Assembly (NCBI RefSeq): GCF_000328765.2
Contig: NC_019954.2
Coordinates: 2,505,780-2,569,779 of the forward strand
DNA: 64,000 nt
Direction: 5' to 3'
DNA from: Tepidanaerobacter acetatoxydans Re1
GTDB taxonomy: Bacteria; Bacillota; Thermosediminibacteria; Thermosediminibacterales; Tepidanaerobacteraceae
Shown: piece after piece, positions 17,614-24,770 of the stretch
How positions within the stretch are numbered: the first letter of the stretch is position 1
How the letters are laid out: each line of letters begins with the position of its first letter
The notes under the pieces: generated by a model
Told to the model about the DNA's origin: nothing
The model's input: the letters and a program-made list of their open reading frames with translations, nothing else
The model's database searches: none
Translations under genes and position numbers: made by a program

Positions 17614-17696
17614 CCCTGTGTGTTTGGTATGTGTATATTACCGTAAACACACGGTATAGCAAGTTGTATTTGGATAATATCTTGTATACTTTAGGT
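17614..17696 (-). repeat. 83-bp promoter-like direct repeat, copy A
   Basis: This stretch matches 19161-19243 at 81 of 83 positions. On the minus strand it holds TTGCTA, 16 bases, TAATAT as a possible promoter, with the inverted repeat TACCGT/ACGGTA between the two boxes. Arms GTGTGTTT (17618-17625) and AAACACAC (17645-17652) face each other nearby. It ends a few bases before the ribosome site of gene 17309-17602. A repressor or activator site is inferred. Confidence 0.75.
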
Positions 17697-17776
17697 AATT
17701 TTGAGCAAATGCTTTGCCCGCTCCAAAGCCCTTTTTGTTAAAAATATAAGGTCCCTATGGAAAGCCCTAGCCTCTT

Positions 17777-17795
17777 AAAAAAGCCCTTACAGGGC
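17777..17795 (-). terminator. rho-independent terminator after gene 17820-18008
   Basis: On the minus strand GCCCT, loop GTA and AGGGC are followed by six T. It ends the transcript of the 18762-17820 gene pair. The remaining 80 bases up to the next repeat copy hold no gene. Confidence 0.78.
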
Positions 17796-17819
17796 AAGTG
17801 TGGGGCTTACTTCACCCAA

Positions 17820-18008
17820 TTACTCCACTTCAACATACTCCATGATTATCACTAGAGCTTCATCGTAGCTTTTGGATTTTGTTATTCTATCTACCATTTC
17901 TTTCGCTTCCGTATCAAGTCCGGCCCGTCTTAAAGTTCTACAGGCAATACCCATCAGGTTAAAAATGTTGCCGTCTTCTCCGATAAGTTTGCATTTTGGC
18001 TTATCCAT
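17820..18008 (-). CDS. hypothetical phage protein (cassette 2, second gene)
   Basis: A 62-residue protein (MDKPKCKLIGEDGNIFNLMG...) of a type often seen in Firmicutes prophages; the CKLIGEDGNIFNLMGIA start and a helical rest are its marks. Function is unknown. It overlaps the preceding gene by eight bases and so belongs to the same transcript. Confidence 0.75.
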   Translation of the reverse strand: MDKPKCKLIGEDGNIFNLMGIACRTLRRAGLDTEAKEMVDRITKSKSYDEALVIIMEYVEVE

Positions 18009-18762
18009 TTACGGCTTCCTCCTTGGCCTGTTTTCTAAAAGCGCTGTTGCCTGAAAGGTTTTGTAGAAGCACCTTCCGGGCTGTTTTATACTCATCGCCA
18101 ATCATCCCTAGGCGCAGGAGCCAAGTTCTAAAGGTGTATTTTTCGTTATCTGTATGTTTGACCTTGGCTGCGGTGTTGCTTTTAAGCCGTCTAGCGCTGA
18201 TGTTTGCAAGTCCAAATAGCTTGGTTGCTGCTTCTGCCTTTTCTGGATCATCGCCGCCTGGTCCTAGCTTAAAGGTGATGGTTTCCTTTTCAAAATCAAA
18301 GTCAATGTAAGGACTGTCTACCCCAGCAAGTGCCTGCTTAAAATGATCCAGGGTCGTCATCCGCTCCTGTTTTAAGGCAGCAATGATCTTTTCACTGACA
18401 AGATCGTCTTTTAGCCCTAGAGCTTTTTTAATTAAGGGTTGATAGCTATAAATTATGTGCAGCAAGTTGCGTAAACCCTTACCTTGGAAGCCCTCCATTG
18501 GTATCGTCACTTCCAATGCAATGGGTTCTTTTTCTGTAGCAGTTTCTTGAGTAACCGCATCTTCCAATTCTAGCTCCTCCTTTTTTACTGGATTTTCTAG
18601 CAAATCTTTTAGCTCCACCACCTGTTCCTGTTTATCTAAAATGTTACTGTGCCGGTCCACGATGTAATCTCCAACTTGATAGGCAAAAGTGGGTGCAGCT
18701 AAATAAACAGGTTCTATTTCCAAGTGCTGGGCTAACTTGTAAACAAGCTCTTTCCTTGTCAT
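18001..18762 (-). CDS. hypothetical prophage protein (cassette 2, first gene)
   Basis: A 253-residue protein beginning MTRKELVYKLAQHLEIEPVY. It has an acidic linker near residues 55-80 and a basic C-terminal half (RRLKSNTAAKVKHTDNEKYTFRTW) that could bind nucleic acid. Similar proteins occur in clostridial prophages without a known role. GGAGGGATAGAA before the ATG supports the start. It has its own promoter-like region upstream and a terminator after its partner gene. Confidence 0.75.
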   Translation of the reverse strand: MTRKELVYKLAQHLEIEPVYLAAPTFAYQVGDYIVDRHSNILDKQEQVVELKDLLENPVKKEELELEDAVTQETATEKEPIALEVTIPMEGFQGKGLRNLLHIIYSYQPLIKKALGLKDDLVSEKIIAALKQERMTTLDHFKQALAGVDSPYIDFDFEKETITFKLGPGGDDPEKAEAATKLFGLANISARRLKSNTAAKVKHTDNEKYTFRTWLLRLGMIGDEYKTARKVLLQNLSGNSAFRKQAKEEAVNG

Positions 18763-18773
18763 TTCTATCCCTC

Positions 18774-18813
18774 CTGTGGTTTTTGGTATGTCTATACATC
18801 ACTTAAAACCACA
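18774..18813 (-). promoter_or_regulatory. promoter/operator region of cassette 2
   Basis: Perfect 10-base arms CTGTGGTTTT (18774-18783) and AAAACCACAG (18804-18813) flank GGTATGTCTATACATCACTT. The GGTATGTSTATA part and the paired arms are shared with the two copies of the 83-bp repeat, and TTGACT lies just upstream on the minus strand. It looks like a diverged version of the same control element. Confidence 0.6.
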
Positions 18814-18825
18814 GATAAGTCAAGT

Positions 18826-18846
18826 AAAAAAAGCCCCGTAGGGCTT
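18826..18846 (-). terminator. rho-independent terminator after gene 18849-19148
   Basis: On the minus strand AAGCCC, loop TACG and GGGCTT are followed by a run of T. It closes the third cassette immediately after its stop codon. Confidence 0.8.
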
Positions 18847-18848
18847 GA

Positions 18849-19148
18849 TTATTTTTCTAGGGCTGTGTATCTTGGGTAGTTATAGCCTTCGCTGTTTACG
18901 AGCACCCGCTCACCGGTTTCCTTGTTTATTACCCGGATGCAGCGGACCTCTCTCTTTTCATTAATACCGCCGTCTTCCGGGCTAATCCAAGGCTGGTCCT
19001 GGAAGAAGTCGCTGGCAAATTGCTCAAATTCTTTGCTGCTTAGCAGGACCTCTTTGGTTACCTGGTAGGCGGAGCTAGCTTCCCCCGTTAGAGCCTTTAA
19101 TTCCTCCAAGTCTGCAACCTTTCTGCCAAAAAATGCTTTCTTTTTCAT
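18849..19148 (-). CDS. hypothetical phage protein (cassette 3)
   Basis: A 99-residue protein starting MKKKAFFGRKVADLEELKAL. Residues 40-60 hold the acidic FASDFFQDQPWISPEDGG stretch; the C-terminus has VLVNSEGYNYPRYTAL. I recognise no enzyme motif. Its promoter-like repeat (19161-19243) and terminator isolate it as a single-gene unit. Confidence 0.75.
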   Translation of the reverse strand: MKKKAFFGRKVADLEELKALTGEASSAYQVTKEVLLSSKEFEQFASDFFQDQPWISPEDGGINEKREVRCIRVINKETGERVLVNSEGYNYPRYTALEK

Positions 19149-19160
19149 CTTTTCCTCTCC

Positions 19161-19243
19161 CCCTGTGTCTTTGGTATGTGTATATTACCGTAAACACACG
19201 GTATAGCAAGTCGTATTTGGATAATATCTTGTATACTTTAGGT
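19161..19243 (-). repeat. 83-bp promoter-like direct repeat, copy C
   Basis: Differs from copy A (17614-17696) at two positions only. It has the same TACCGT/ACGGTA operator-like inverted repeat and possible promoter boxes, placed just before the ribosome site of gene 18849-19148. Near identity over 1.5 kb distance suggests recent duplication or strong selection on the site. Confidence 0.75.
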
Positions 19244-19257
19244 TTTTATTTTTAAGC

Positions 19258-20490
19258 TTAAAAACAGGCTTTATATGGTATTTTCTTTTCATCTCTTATT
19301 AGAAAAACCTCATCATCTGAGCCCATGTATTCAACGTATCTTTTTACTCCTGCATCTACATATTTTTCGTCCAGTTCGATAGCGTAGCAGATACGATCTA
19401 GCTGCTCACAGGCAATTCCTGTTGAAAAACTTCCAGAGAAAGGGTCAAGGACAATGCCGTTGGGAGCGCTGCTATTTTGTATGGGATATGCACAAAGTGC
19501 CACCGGCTTCATTGTCGGGTGTTCCTTTGACTTTTTGGGCCTGTCAAACTGCCATACTGTGGTTTGCTTACGGTCAGCATACCACCTATGTCTACCTGTA
19601 GGTTTCCAACAGTAGATTATAGGCTCATGCTGCCATTGGTAATCGCTTCGGCCTAGTACCAAAGAATCCTTAACCCAAATGCAAACCCCGGAAAGATGAA
19701 AGCCAACTTCTTTTACAGCATTTCTAAAATTTAATCCTTCAGTGTCAGCATGAAAGACATATAAAGCCCCACCATCAGCAAGAGCTTGATAGATATTTTT
19801 GAAGGCTGCCAAGAGAAATTCATAAAACTCATCGTCTTTCTGGTTGTCGTTTTTAATAAGGCGTTCATTTTCCTTGCCAGCGGTGAAATTTACATTATAT
19901 GGGGGATCTGTTACCGCAAGATTTGCCTTTTTACCATCCAATAATTTTTCATAGGTTTTGGCTTTCGTGCTGTCACCACAAAGTAGCCGATGATGACCCA
20001 ACAGCCACAGGTCTCCTGGCTTACTAATAACCGGTTCTTTCAAAGCTTCATCTACATCAAAGTCGTCTTCTTTAACATCCTTATCATGAACTTTACTAAA
20101 TAAATCCTCTATTTCAGCGGCATCAAAGCCGGTTAAGGTAATGTCAAATATTCCGTTATCTAGTTCGCCAATTAAATCCGCTAGTTTGGGTAAGTCCCAC
20201 TCACCACTGACTTTATTTAGGGCCACGTTTAAGGCTTTTTCTTCGGTTTCATCTAGGTCCACCACTACACACTCTATCTCGGTATTACCTTGATGCTGTA
20301 ATATTTTTAATCTCTGGTGCCCTCCTACAATGTTTCCCGTCTGTTTATTCCAGACAATGGGTTCCACATAGCCGAAGGTCTCCATGGACTTCTTAAGCTT
20401 TTCATATTCCGCATCCCCTGGCTTTAAATCCTTCCTGGGATTGTATTTAGCCGGATTTAACTTTTCCAGCGGTATCTTTCGAATATCCAA
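19258..20490 (-). CDS. ParB-domain DNA methyltransferase (N4/N6, beta class)
   Basis: A 410-residue protein starting with TTG (LDIRKIPLEKLNPAKYNPRK) eight bases after GGAGG; the frame runs on to 20667 but without support. Residues 1-110 form a ParB/Srx-like domain (GNIVGGHQRLKIL). The rest is an amino-methyltransferase: catalytic DPPYN near residue 194 and the S-adenosylmethionine motif DPFSGSFSTG near 347, the order of the beta class. Such proteins methylate adenine or cytosine N4 in phage DNA, which can protect from host restriction. It sits just before the cassettes and terminase, as in many Firmicutes phages. Confidence 0.88.
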   Translation of the reverse strand: MDIRKIPLEKLNPAKYNPRKDLKPGDAEYEKLKKSMETFGYVEPIVWNKQTGNIVGGHQRLKILQHQGNTEIECVVVDLDETEEKALNVALNKVSGEWDLPKLADLIGELDNGIFDITLTGFDAAEIEDLFSKVHDKDVKEDDFDVDEALKEPVISKPGDLWLLGHHRLLCGDSTKAKTYEKLLDGKKANLAVTDPPYNVNFTAGKENERLIKNDNQKDDEFYEFLLAAFKNIYQALADGGALYVFHADTEGLNFRNAVKEVGFHLSGVCIWVKDSLVLGRSDYQWQHEPIIYCWKPTGRHRWYADRKQTTVWQFDRPKKSKEHPTMKPVALCAYPIQNSSAPNGIVLDPFSGSFSTGIACEQLDRICYAIELDEKYVDAGVKRYVEYMGSDDEVFLIRDEKKIPYKACF

Positions 20491-20730
20491 AATAGGTGCC
20501 TCCTTTTTCTGTTTGTTATTAACGTCTTCTGAAACAGCAAAGTCAAGGTTTATCGCATATACCCCCGCCCTTGAATTTTGCGAATTCTTGCGCGAGACCC
20601 CGCCGCCGCTCTTGTTGAGCATGTTTCTAAAAATTAGAACCCCCCTCATGGTCCCTCTAACGTGCATATAAAACTATTTACTGCATGTATTTTTTGAAAG
20701 CTATTGTAATGCTAATACCACTACATTGGC

Positions 20731-20759
20731 TTTACAATGCAAGAAATATTTGCTATAAT
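20731..20759 (+). promoter_or_regulatory. promoter of the toxin-antitoxin pair
   Basis: TTTACA, 17 bases, TATAAT, with TG one base before the -10 box (extended -10). ATTGTAA (20703-20709) and TTACAAT (20732-20738) form an inverted repeat reaching the -35 box, a possible binding site for the antitoxin. Confidence 0.75.
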
Positions 20760-20792
20760 ATCTACATAAACTATGAAAAGGAGGCGATCCCC

Positions 20793-21071
20793 TTGGCCAA
20801 AAAAACAGCTAGTGTTAGCTTTAGAATCGATGCCGATATTAAAAAACAGGCGGATGAACTGTTTGCAGAGCTTGGACTTAATATGACTACAGCCTTCAAT
20901 ATTTTTCTACGCCAATCAATAAGAGAAGGACGTATTCCCTTTGATGTCACTCTAAATACCCCTAATGCTGTGACAGTGGCCGCTCTACTTGAAGCAGAGC
21001 AAATTGCTAATAACTCAGATGCTAAACCTTATTTTGATGTCGAGGAAGCGCTGCAGGAGTTAAAATCATGA
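20793..21071 (+). CDS. dinJ: antitoxin of the RelB/DinJ family
   Basis: A 92-residue protein starting with TTG (LAKKTASVSFRIDADIKKQA), eight bases after AAAGGAGG; the frame upstream to 20685 crosses the promoter. The start is a ribbon-helix-helix DNA-binding unit with the LGLNMTTAFNIFLRQSIREG helix typical of RelB/DinJ. The C-terminal part (PYFDVEEALQEL) is the usual toxin-binding tail. It neutralises the toxin encoded next and probably represses the operon. This pair is the only plus-strand unit in the prophage. Confidence 0.88.
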   Translation: MAKKTASVSFRIDADIKKQADELFAELGLNMTTAFNIFLRQSIREGRIPFDVTLNTPNAVTVAALLEAEQIANNSDAKPYFDVEEALQELKS

Positions 21072-21343
21072 GCCGCCAGATTTTGTGGACAACACAATTT
21101 AAAAAGGATTATAAGCTTGCGGAAAAACGTGGACTTAATATTACCCTATTAGATGATTGTATCCGCATGCTTGCAACCGGAGAAAAGTTGCCACCCGAAT
21201 TCCGTGACCATAACCTTTCCGGCAGATGGAGTGGTTATCGTGAGTGCCATATTCAGCCTGACTGGCTTTTGATTTACCGTATTGATGTTGATAATTTAAT
21301 TCTTGTTTTAGTTCGAACCGGTAGCCATAGCGATTTGTTTTAG
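21068..21343 (+). CDS. yafQ: mRNA interferase toxin YafQ
   Basis: A 91-residue RelE-fold toxin that overlaps the antitoxin by four bases. The C-terminal half has the full YafQ signature: HNLSGRWSGYRECHI, PDWLLIYR and RTGSHSDLF, which supply the His, Asp, Trp and Phe residues needed for ribosome-dependent mRNA cutting in the E. coli protein. All expected catalytic positions appear intact. In a prophage it may stabilise the element or act in defence against other phages. Confidence 0.92.
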   Translation: MSRQILWTTQFKKDYKLAEKRGLNITLLDDCIRMLATGEKLPPEFRDHNLSGRWSGYRECHIQPDWLLIYRIDVDNLILVLVRTGSHSDLF

Positions 21344-21372
21344 CCTTGCCTCTACCTGGTGCATAAGGTACG

Positions 21373-21759
21373 CTATTGGCTGTAACCATATACAACACCT
21401 TTCTTGCCCCATCTGCCGTCTTCTTTGGCGGTTTTCCTATCATGGCAAGTCTTGCATAGAGGCTGCAGGTTGTTAATATCAAAGAACAGCTTCACATCGC
21501 CTTTGTGAGGTTTAATATGGTCCACCACTGTTGCCGGGTTGATTCTTTTATTTCCAAGGCAGATGACACAGAGAGGCTGTTTAGTTAAAACATGCTTCCG
21601 CAGTTTCTGCCAGCGGCTGGAGTTATATAGTTTTTTATAAGGCCTGCTGCTTTTGTTGTATTCCCGGTCTATTTCCTTTTGGTGTTTTTTACAGTACCTT
21701 TCTTCTGTAAGCTCTGGACAGCTAGGATAGCGGCAGGGCTTCTTTGGTTTTCTGGGCAT
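21373..21759 (-). CDS. HNH endonuclease
   Basis: A 128-residue protein with the HNH nuclease core: CVIC, VVDHIKPHKGD, NNLQPLCKTCHDRKT. The N-terminal part has another Cys-rich unit (CRYPSCPEL). In HK97-like phages an HNH protein next to the terminase is needed for cos cutting and packaging. Here the methyltransferase, the cassettes and the toxin pair have come to lie between it and the small terminase. It overlaps the upstream gene by about 38 bases. Confidence 0.9.
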   Translation of the reverse strand: MPRKPKKPCRYPSCPELTEERYCKKHQKEIDREYNKSSRPYKKLYNSSRWQKLRKHVLTKQPLCVICLGNKRINPATVVDHIKPHKGDVKLFFDINNLQPLCKTCHDRKTAKEDGRWGKKGVVYGYSQ

Positions 21760-21958
21760 GCTCCTTCACCTTTCTTTCACCACAGGCACACCCAGACCAA
21801 GTAATCCGGATACGCTTATCGCCATCAGGAGTTACATTCAACAAAGCTTTATAGTATTCACTCTTTGGGTTGCTGCACTCATACGCCGTCCAACCACTAT
21901 CACTTGCCTTTTTATCTACCGAAGCAAAGCAACAGGATATACACTTGATATGTTTCAT
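21722..21958 (-). CDS. small cysteine-rich phage protein
   Basis: A 78-residue protein with CISCCFA, YECSNPKSEYY and GCACGERK, so four to six Cys that could bind zinc. No family recognised. GGAGGTGCTGGT precedes the ATG. It is the first gene after the candidate late promoter and two terminators, so it may be the first late gene. Confidence 0.7.
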   Translation of the reverse strand: MKHIKCISCCFASVDKKASDSGWTAYECSNPKSEYYKALLNVTPDGDKRIRITWSGCACGERKVKEHAQKTKEALPLS

Positions 21959-21978
21959 ACCAGCACCTCCGTATATAG

Positions 21979-22012
21979 AAAAAGCCCTGAGAGCAAATTG
22001 CTTTCAGAGCTT
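21979..22012 (-). terminator. terminator 2 of the late leader
   Basis: On the minus strand AAGCTCTGA pairs with TCAGGGCTT, with an inner GC stem, and five T follow. It lies between the candidate late promoter and the first late gene, only 20 bases upstream of that gene. Confidence 0.7.
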
Positions 22013-22029
22013 AGTTATTCTTGGCACAG

Positions 22030-22064
22030 AAAAAGCCCCGGAGGATTTAATCCCCAAGGGCTTT
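22030..22064 (-). terminator. terminator 1 of the late leader
   Basis: On the minus strand AAGCCC with inner GGGGATT/AATCCTC arms closes with GGGCTT and five T. Together with the hairpin at 21979-22012 it makes a tandem block. It can end transcripts from the replication module and would also stop late transcription unless read-through is promoted. Confidence 0.72.
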
Positions 22065-22167
22065 ATCAAGAATGCTGCGTTTCCTGGGAGTCGTGGTCGA
22101 TCTATCCCTAGGCCTATTCAAACAGCACCTGGTGTTCTTGATATTTTTCCATGCCTGTACACTTTAT

Positions 22168-22222
22168 ACTATAGCAGGTATTGGGACTGAATTCTACTGC
22201 CCTTTACTGAACTTTACTGCCC
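22168..22222 (-). promoter_or_regulatory. candidate late promoter with tandem activator-like repeats
   Basis: An extended -10 box (TGC TATAGT, 22168-22176) has no good -35 box. In its place stand two tandem 20-base units, 22183-22202 and 22203-22222, alike at 15 of 20 positions (core ACTGAA and TACTGCCC on the plus strand). They lie directly after the gene for an ArpU/sigma-like regulator, where such regulators are known to act. Binding is inferred. Confidence 0.55.
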
Positions 22223-22635
22223 TCTTTTCGTATTTTAGCAATTTCTTTTAGTGCTCGGCTATGAATCTTGAAAACTGATCGGTCGTTGTATTTTAATCCT
22301 CTTGCAATCTCGTCCCAGCCTTTGCCGTTAACATACCTCATCTCTAGTATTATTTGACTGATAGGATCATCCACCCGGCTAATAGTCTCCATGATGTCAG
22401 CTTTTATATCTACCAGCCGATCGATATCCTCATTAATTTCCTTTTCCAAATCCACAATCTTGACAATGGTGCTTTCCATATGACTTTTTGTATTATTGCC
22501 GCCGGAGACTTTTTCTTCTGTTAGGTTGGCTCCTACCTTCATTGCCAGCGTTCGTAACGTTTCCAGCTGTTCTAATTTATTGTTAATTCTCTGGTCAAGC
22601 CATAGGGCTCTAGATAAATATTCTTTAGCATTCAT
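22204..22635 (-). CDS. ArpU/DUF1492-type late transcription regulator
   Basis: A 143-residue protein with an N-terminal coiled region and a C-terminal sigma-70 region 4-like HTH: DPISQIILEMRYVNGKGWDEIARGL followed by SVFKIHSRALKEI. This layout is known for DUF1492 and ArpU/RinA-like proteins, which switch on late phage genes. It overlaps the upstream gene by 11 bases. Its stop lies within the tandem repeats of the candidate late promoter. Confidence 0.82.
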   Translation of the reverse strand: MNAKEYLSRALWLDQRINNKLEQLETLRTLAMKVGANLTEEKVSGGNNTKSHMESTIVKIVDLEKEINEDIDRLVDIKADIMETISRVDDPISQIILEMRYVNGKGWDEIARGLKYNDRSVFKIHSRALKEIAKIRKEGSKVQ

Positions 22636-22840
22636 CCTTTAACACCTCCAGTTTGCCGCCGTAGTAAGTTTCAAAGATATGTTCTTGTCTCTCGACATCC
22701 AAACTTCGAATTCTCTCTATTGCCTTCTGTCGGTCCAGCTCATACTGCTCTTTGGTTTTATAGAAACTGCAGCCTTCACACTGTCTAACTTTTAAGGCTG
22801 TGCAGCCATGATGTTTATAGGCAAAACAATCTTTATGCAT
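22625..22840 (-). CDS. small cysteine-rich hypothetical protein
   Basis: A 71-residue protein with CFAYKHHGCTALKVRQCEGCSFYKT, a Cys cluster suggesting zinc binding, then a charged helix. Similar small proteins lie before DUF1492-type regulators in clostridial phages. GGGAGGTGAG precedes the ATG. Function unknown. Confidence 0.72.
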   Translation of the reverse strand: MHKDCFAYKHHGCTALKVRQCEGCSFYKTKEQYELDRQKAIERIRSLDVERQEHIFETYYGGKLEVLKDEC

Positions 22841-22842
22841 GG

Positions 22843-24198
22843 TTAACTCACCTCCCGATAAATTCTAGCTTTCACCGCATTAAGCAGTGCATCTTGACCA
22901 GCTTCTTTATTCTTCAGCACTTGCATCACGTCTTCGTCGATGGTTCCCCTGGCTACCAGATGATGCACCACCACCGTGTTCCTCTGCCCCTGGCGGTGGA
23001 TGCGGGCATTAGCTTGGCTGTAAAGCTCCAGGCTCCAGGGCAGTCCAAACCAGATGATGGTGCTGCCGCCTGCCTGGAGATTCAAGCCATGGCCAGCAGA
23101 GGCAGGATGTGCCAGCATCACCGGTATTTCCCCTTTGTTCCAATCAGCAATGTCTTTAGGTTTATCCAGCACCCGGCAGTCCAGATGTTTTTGTATCCGC
23201 TTCTGTTCATGGCGATAAGCATAATAGATTAAAACCGGTTTGCCATTTGCTGCTTCTACCAAATCCTCTAAAGCTTTTAGCTTTTCATCATGAAGAACTT
23301 GCACTCCGCCATCTTCGTCGTATACCGCTCCGCCGGTTATCTGCAAAAGTTTATTAGTCAGCACCGCAGCACTTCCCGCCACCACATCACCATTAAGCAG
23401 CGGCAGCAGTAAATCCCGTTCTAACTTTCGGTACTGCTCCATAGCCTTTGGCGGCAGCTCAACTGTTGCGATATTGTCTATGCGCTCGGGGATGTTCAGG
23501 TAGTCCCCACTTTTCATACTGATGCAGATATCAGAGAGCTTGTTGTAGATAGCTTCCTCAGCACCTTCTTTGGGTTTGTAGGTGAAAATTACATTATGGT
23601 TTCTTTTATCAGGCAAGAAGTAGCGCTCCCGGTAACCGGTTATGGTTTTGCCAAGCCTTTTGCCGCTATCTAAAAGGTAAACTTGGGACCATAAATCAAT
23701 GAGCCCGTTAGGAGCTGGAGTGCCAGTAAGGCCTACTACCCGCTTACAAAAGGGCCTTACCTTGCGAAGTGCCTTAAACCTCTGGGCTTTATGGGATTTA
23801 AAGCTGGAGAGCTCGTCTAGCACCACCATGTCAAAAGGCCAGTTATTTTTGTAGTAATCGACTAACCACTTTGTGTTTTCCCTATTTATGACGTAGATGT
23901 CGGCAGCAGTGTTCAAGGCTTGGATGCGCTCTTCTTTTGAACCTAGCACTTTGGCGATGCGTAGATGTTTTAGGTGATCCCACTTCTTAGCTTCCACATC
24001 CCAGATGCTCTCTGCAACTCTTAAAGGTGCAATTACCAAAGGTCGAGCTATTTCAAAGCGGTTATGCATAAGTTCGGCAATGGCAGTTAAAGTGATTACT
24101 GTTTTCCCTAAACCACAATCTAAAAATATCCCTGCTGCCTTCTGGTTTAAGATAAAATCTAGGGCATATTTTTGATAATCGTAAGGAATATACTTCAA
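22843..24198 (-). CDS. SNF2-family DNA helicase
   Basis: A 451-residue helicase starting with TTG (LKYIPYDYQKYALDFILNQK) after GGAGGTGG. Motifs: LDCGLGKTVITL (Walker A), VVLDELSSFK (DEAH-box type), VGLTGTPAPNG (motif III), LAHPASAGHGLNLQ (V) and QANARIHRQGQ (VI). These place it in superfamily 2, SNF2 type, common in phage replication modules. It probably moves along DNA to aid replication or recombination. Its start overlaps the VRR-NUC stop by four bases. Confidence 0.92.
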   Translation of the reverse strand: MKYIPYDYQKYALDFILNQKAAGIFLDCGLGKTVITLTAIAELMHNRFEIARPLVIAPLRVAESIWDVEAKKWDHLKHLRIAKVLGSKEERIQALNTAADIYVINRENTKWLVDYYKNNWPFDMVVLDELSSFKSHKAQRFKALRKVRPFCKRVVGLTGTPAPNGLIDLWSQVYLLDSGKRLGKTITGYRERYFLPDKRNHNVIFTYKPKEGAEEAIYNKLSDICISMKSGDYLNIPERIDNIATVELPPKAMEQYRKLERDLLLPLLNGDVVAGSAAVLTNKLLQITGGAVYDEDGGVQVLHDEKLKALEDLVEAANGKPVLIYYAYRHEQKRIQKHLDCRVLDKPKDIADWNKGEIPVMLAHPASAGHGLNLQAGGSTIIWFGLPWSLELYSQANARIHRQGQRNTVVVHHLVARGTIDEDVMQVLKNKEAGQDALLNAVKARIYREVS

Positions 24199-24473
24199 TC
24201 CGCCACCTCCTCGATAAAAGCATCAACTGCTGCATACGAATCCAGGACGTAAACCTTAAAACCTAAGCTCTCCAGCTGCTCTTTTCTTTTTAGCTGCAGA
24301 GGCCTTAACTTCTTGCCAGGTGCTTTTAGCTCCACGAACACCACGCTCCCAGTAGGTAAAAGCACTAACCTATCTGGCACTCCTGCTATTCCAGGAGAAG
24401 TGAATTTTAGAGCAGCTCCACCCCTTCGTTTTATCTCCCGCTTTAATTTTGCTTCGATTTGCTTTTCTCTCAT
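24195..24473 (-). CDS. VRR-NUC domain nuclease
   Basis: A 92-residue protein, MREKQIEAKLKREIKRRGGA..., almost wholly a VRR-NUC domain: GVPDRLVL and FVELKAPGKKLRPLQ carry the Asp, Glu and Lys of a PD-(D/E)XK centre. Relatives act on branched DNA, so it may resolve replication intermediates. The start at 24473 is chosen over 24503 as it leaves a GAGGCGG site upstream. It is translationally coupled to the helicase. Confidence 0.87.
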   Translation of the reverse strand: MREKQIEAKLKREIKRRGGAALKFTSPGIAGVPDRLVLLPTGSVVFVELKAPGKKLRPLQLKRKEQLESLGFKVYVLDSYAAVDAFIEEVAD

Positions 24474-24496
24474 ATAATCATCCCGCCTCAATATCT

Positions 24497-24770
24497 GGAA
24501 CAAGCCCTACCCACATATATGTGCCTATACGTATTAGGCGTTATATATACGTGTGTGTATGCCTATTCTTTATTTTTAATCGTATATAGTAAATCTTGTT
24601 CCACTTGTTCCATAACCTCTGTAACCTCTATGGGCATTGACCTTAAGGCTGGAACAAGATGTGGAACAAGATGTAATTCTCGTTCTCCTTGTTCCACCTA
24701 CTTTAATATTTGGTGGAACAAGGTATGATCTTGTTCCGCTTGTTCCGGACCTCGTTCCTATTCTTGTTCC
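24497..24770 (-). other. iteron-like repeat cluster, candidate phage replication origin
   Basis: Ten exact copies of CTTGTTCC or its complement GGAACAAG lie in 274 bases: 24497, 24595, 24604, 24651, 24663, 24688, 24715, 24730, 24739 and 24763 (first base of each), plus a CTCGTTCC at 24751. Between the first two lies an AT-rich stretch with the palindrome CACATATATGTG. The region has no gene and follows the primase-helicase gene directly. This is how iteron origins are built, but function is inferred. Confidence 0.6.

Noticed and set aside
17614-19243. Repeated sequences taken as a possible CRISPR array
   Set aside because: Only two near-identical copies and one diverged copy, 1.1-1.5 kb apart, each before a gene; no spacer pattern and no cas genes.
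21141-21482. Minus-strand ORF of 113 codons antisense to yafQ
   Set aside because: Overlaps both yafQ and the HNH gene, whose products are clear; it has no ribosome site or motif.
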